Shown here: piece by piece, positions 62,196 through 64,000 of the stretch
How the letters are laid out: every line of letters starts with the position of its first letter
How positions within the stretch are numbered: position 1 is the first letter of the stretch
NCBI GenBank assembly: GCA_043801445.1
Contig: JAZDMB010000031.1
Location: 18,267 to 82,266 of the forward strand
Direction of reading: 5' to 3'
DNA: 64,000 nucleotides
Origin: JAZDFP01 sp043801445
GTDB taxonomy: Bacteria > Planctomycetota > MHYJ01 > JACQXL01
Notes under the pieces: generated by a model
What the model was told of the DNA's origin: nothing
The model's database searches: none
The model's input: the letters and a program-made list of their open reading frames with translations, nothing else
Made by a program: the position numbers and the translations under genes

Positions 62196-62720
62196 ATGGG
62201 CGTAGAAACACTTGTTTTAAAAGGCACTAACGGAATAGCAGAAGGTGAAATATTTTATATTCGCTATGGGGAAATTGTTATCATCGGCCGGGGGCATGAA
62301 TGTGATATATCATATCGTAAGTTTGACAAGTATCCGCAAAGAGAATCTGAAAATAAGGGTTTATTAGCAGTCTCCAGAAAACACCTGAGAATCGCATTTT
62401 ATAATACCCATTCGGTTGAATTAAAAGATTTAAGCTCTAATGGAACTTATCTTAATGGAAAACAGATTAAAAAAAGAGCTTTTATTACTCATATTGCCAC
62501 GAATGAAACACCTTATGAGATTAAACTCGGACATACTGAAACATTTATCCTGACAGCAGACTCTGAAGGAACCGCAGGTGGAAAAGATTCTAAAGAGGAA
62601 ACCATCAGCGACTCCGAAGAGACCGTGCTTGCCTCGCCGTTCCCGACCCCGCCAGCTCGGGACGAATCAGACAGAAACGGAAAAGATTCTAAAGAAGAAA
62701 CCCCCAGCGACCATACTTAA
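62196..62720 (+). CDS. FHA-domain protein
   Basis: 174 residues. The FHA domain (about 20-115) shows IVIIGRGHECDISY, SRKHLRIAFYNTHSVELKDLSSNGTYLNGKQIK, which binds phosphothreonine. The last 55 residues are low-complexity and acidic, with GKDSKEET repeated twice. Between the copies lies PFPTPPARDESDRN, partly translated from a CCCGAC...CTCGGGA hairpin repeat. The stop is immediately followed by the ATG of pdxA. A serine/threonine kinase partner is expected but not in this window. Confidence 0.88.
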   Translation: MGVETLVLKGTNGIAEGEIFYIRYGEIVIIGRGHECDISYRKFDKYPQRESENKGLLAVSRKHLRIAFYNTHSVELKDLSSNGTYLNGKQIKKRAFITHIATNETPYEIKLGHTETFILTADSEGTAGGKDSKEETISDSEETVLASPFPTPPARDESDRNGKDSKEETPSDHT

Positions 62721-63761
62721 ATGAAACCCCGCCAGACAATTGTTATCACGATGGGCGAGCCGAAAGGCATCGGACCCGAAATAATCATTAAAGCGCTGAC
62801 ATCACCTCATATACAAAATCTGTTGCCCGGATTTAATTTCTTGATTATCGGCTCGGCAAAAACACTATTACAAACCGCCCAGAATTTAAATATCAATTTC
62901 AATCCCATAAAATTATCAACCCCGACTATACCATCTCAAACATCAGATAATATCTTTTTATTTGAACCCAGCCCATATGTATATGGGCTGAGTGAACCTA
63001 AAAACGCATCAGAATCTCGCAATGGTCTGGAATATATCATTTCTGCCGTTAAAATATTACAGGCTAATAAATATAACGCATTAGTTACCGCACCGGTCAG
63101 CAAACAAGCCATTCAGGAAACCGGTTATTCTTTTGTGGGCCATACGGAATTATTAGCCCAAAAGACCCTTTCCCGCAAGGTAACAATGATGTTTGTTGCT
63201 CCAAAACTAAAGGTCTCTTTAGTTACTACTCATATCGCATATAAAAAATTATTATTGTATCTGACCACTGAAAAAATATTATCCGCCATAGAACAAACCG
63301 AAGAAGGACTAAGAAAATATTTTGGAGTCAGCCAGCCGAGAATAGCGGTTTGCGGATTAAATCCACACAGCGGGGAAGGCAAAACATTCGGCAGGGAAGA
63401 AAATACTATTATCAAACCGGCTATTGAACTTGCCAGACGCAGGAAAATTATCTGCGAAGGACCGTTCCCGGCTGATAGTATCTTCTATCGAACAATACAG
63501 AATAATCCTAACAATCATTCGGTCGGATTTGATGCTGTAGTTGCCCTATATCATGACCAGGGACTTATCCCGATAAAAACACTGTCATTCTTTGAAGCGG
63601 TTCAGGTTACACTCGGATTACCATTTATCAGAACATCTCCAGCCCACGGCGTTGGCTTTGATATTGCCGATAAAGGAATTGCCAATCCGGCATCTATGAT
63701 AGAAGCCATTAAATTAGCCGTTTCTATGGCTAAAAAAAATAATTCGTTATTTGCTGATTAA
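62721..63761 (+). CDS. pdxA: 4-hydroxythreonine-4-phosphate dehydrogenase
   Basis: 346 residues. Motifs: TMGEPKGIGPEIIIKAL, VTAPVSKQAIQETGYSFVGHTELLA, GLNPHSGEGKTFGREE, GPFPADSIF, ALYHDQGLIPIKTL and TSPAHGVGFDIADKG. It acts in vitamin B6 (PLP) synthesis with PdxJ. A hairpin CAGCCCATAT-GT-ATATGGGCTG (62968-62989) is translated near residue 85 (PSPYVYGLSEPK). It starts directly at the stop of the FHA gene, so translation is probably coupled. Confidence 0.95.
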   Translation: MKPRQTIVITMGEPKGIGPEIIIKALTSPHIQNLLPGFNFLIIGSAKTLLQTAQNLNINFNPIKLSTPTIPSQTSDNIFLFEPSPYVYGLSEPKNASESRNGLEYIISAVKILQANKYNALVTAPVSKQAIQETGYSFVGHTELLAQKTLSRKVTMMFVAPKLKVSLVTTHIAYKKLLLYLTTEKILSAIEQTEEGLRKYFGVSQPRIAVCGLNPHSGEGKTFGREENTIIKPAIELARRRKIICEGPFPADSIFYRTIQNNPNNHSVGFDAVVALYHDQGLIPIKTLSFFEAVQVTLGLPFIRTSPAHGVGFDIADKGIANPASMIEAIKLAVSMAKKNNSLFAD

Positions 63762-64000
63762 CTCTGCCACTTACGGAACATTGAAGAGTGTCCCACTAGG
63801 AAATCAATCCCATTCTCTGGCCGTGTATGTGTAGTGGTTTTCTCTAATTCCAGCTTGAAATACCACAGTTTTTGATGAAATGTATCTGTCAGATGAAAAA
63901 GTAGTTATGTTGGTATGCGTCATATTTATAATCATAATGATATTATAATATTGATATTAATAGATTTGTCAAGAGTAATATGAATGGGGGGGGGGGGGGG
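63762..64000. other. Right-edge intergenic sequence ending in a G-run
   Basis: No gene seen. The last bases are a pure run of G (about 63987-64000). Such a run at a sequence end is typical of a two-colour sequencing artefact at a contig end. Confidence 0.7.

Overview
The window is a fairly AT-rich, gene-dense stretch of a bacterial chromosome. Double-membrane traits (ComEC, BatA/DUF58-like proteins, lipoproteins, a SurA-like chaperone), a membrane pyrophosphatase and a typical GGFKPLLVD-type TPR protein point to an uncultured Gram-negative-type bacterium. Planctomycetota or a related candidate phylum fits best, with low confidence. No rRNA, tRNA, CRISPR array or intact transposase was seen.

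Layout. 1-2007 (minus): an edge-cut unknown protein, a zinc-ribbon protein and a secreted trypsin-like protease. 2271-5199: a G-rich tract, a 14 x 22 bp tandem array, an AT-rich two-gene operon (ParB-like protein plus phosphoribosyltransferase-like protein) and a decayed gene. 5600-12207: a C45-like Ntn-hydrolase, an orphan HicB, two NfeD-family proteins and a prolyl oligopeptidase. 12566-20396: a DUF362 protein with a NapH/NapG-type polyferredoxin, membrane and secreted proteins, OsmC, an ABC-2-type permease and a TPR protein. 20414-26583: K+-dependent pyrophosphatase, RsfS, an M24 peptidase, an AmaP-like protein and an MFS carrier. 26641-30205 (minus): PPIase-like chaperone, ScpB, enolase. 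30243-31939: a repeat-only island with two large tandem arrays and two inverted-repeat elements. 31940-37529 (minus): a type IIG-like restriction-modification protein with an overlapping companion, and a B12-binding radical SAM enzyme. 37738-49381: TypA/BipA, TPR lipoprotein, MscL, an NtrC-type regulator, a rubredoxin-like protein with a 20-residue Cys/Lys micropeptide, acetyl-CoA synthetase, proline dehydrogenase and GlyS. 49599-63761: FabH, RpsP, PurQ, PurE, the RluD-RsmA-ComEC operon, BatA/DUF58, YebC, an FHA protein and PdxA.

The strongest theme is repeat invasion. At least three families of short palindromic elements, plus several dispersed low-complexity repeats, lie between genes and also inside conserved genes, in frame, so they are translated (the protease at 1240, the hydrolase at 5600, prolyl oligopeptidase, NfeD, RsfS, ComEC, DUF58, PdxA, the enolase C-terminus). 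One family (CCCGTTAGAA termini) has arms that co-vary from copy to copy and a core that is inverted relative to its flanks in one of three comparable copies.

The best candidate for an undescribed system is the ParB-like/PRTase-like gene pair with its own promoter and a 22-bp iteron array about 130 bp downstream. The three tandem arrays of 21-22 bp units, all near defence-like genes, are the second.
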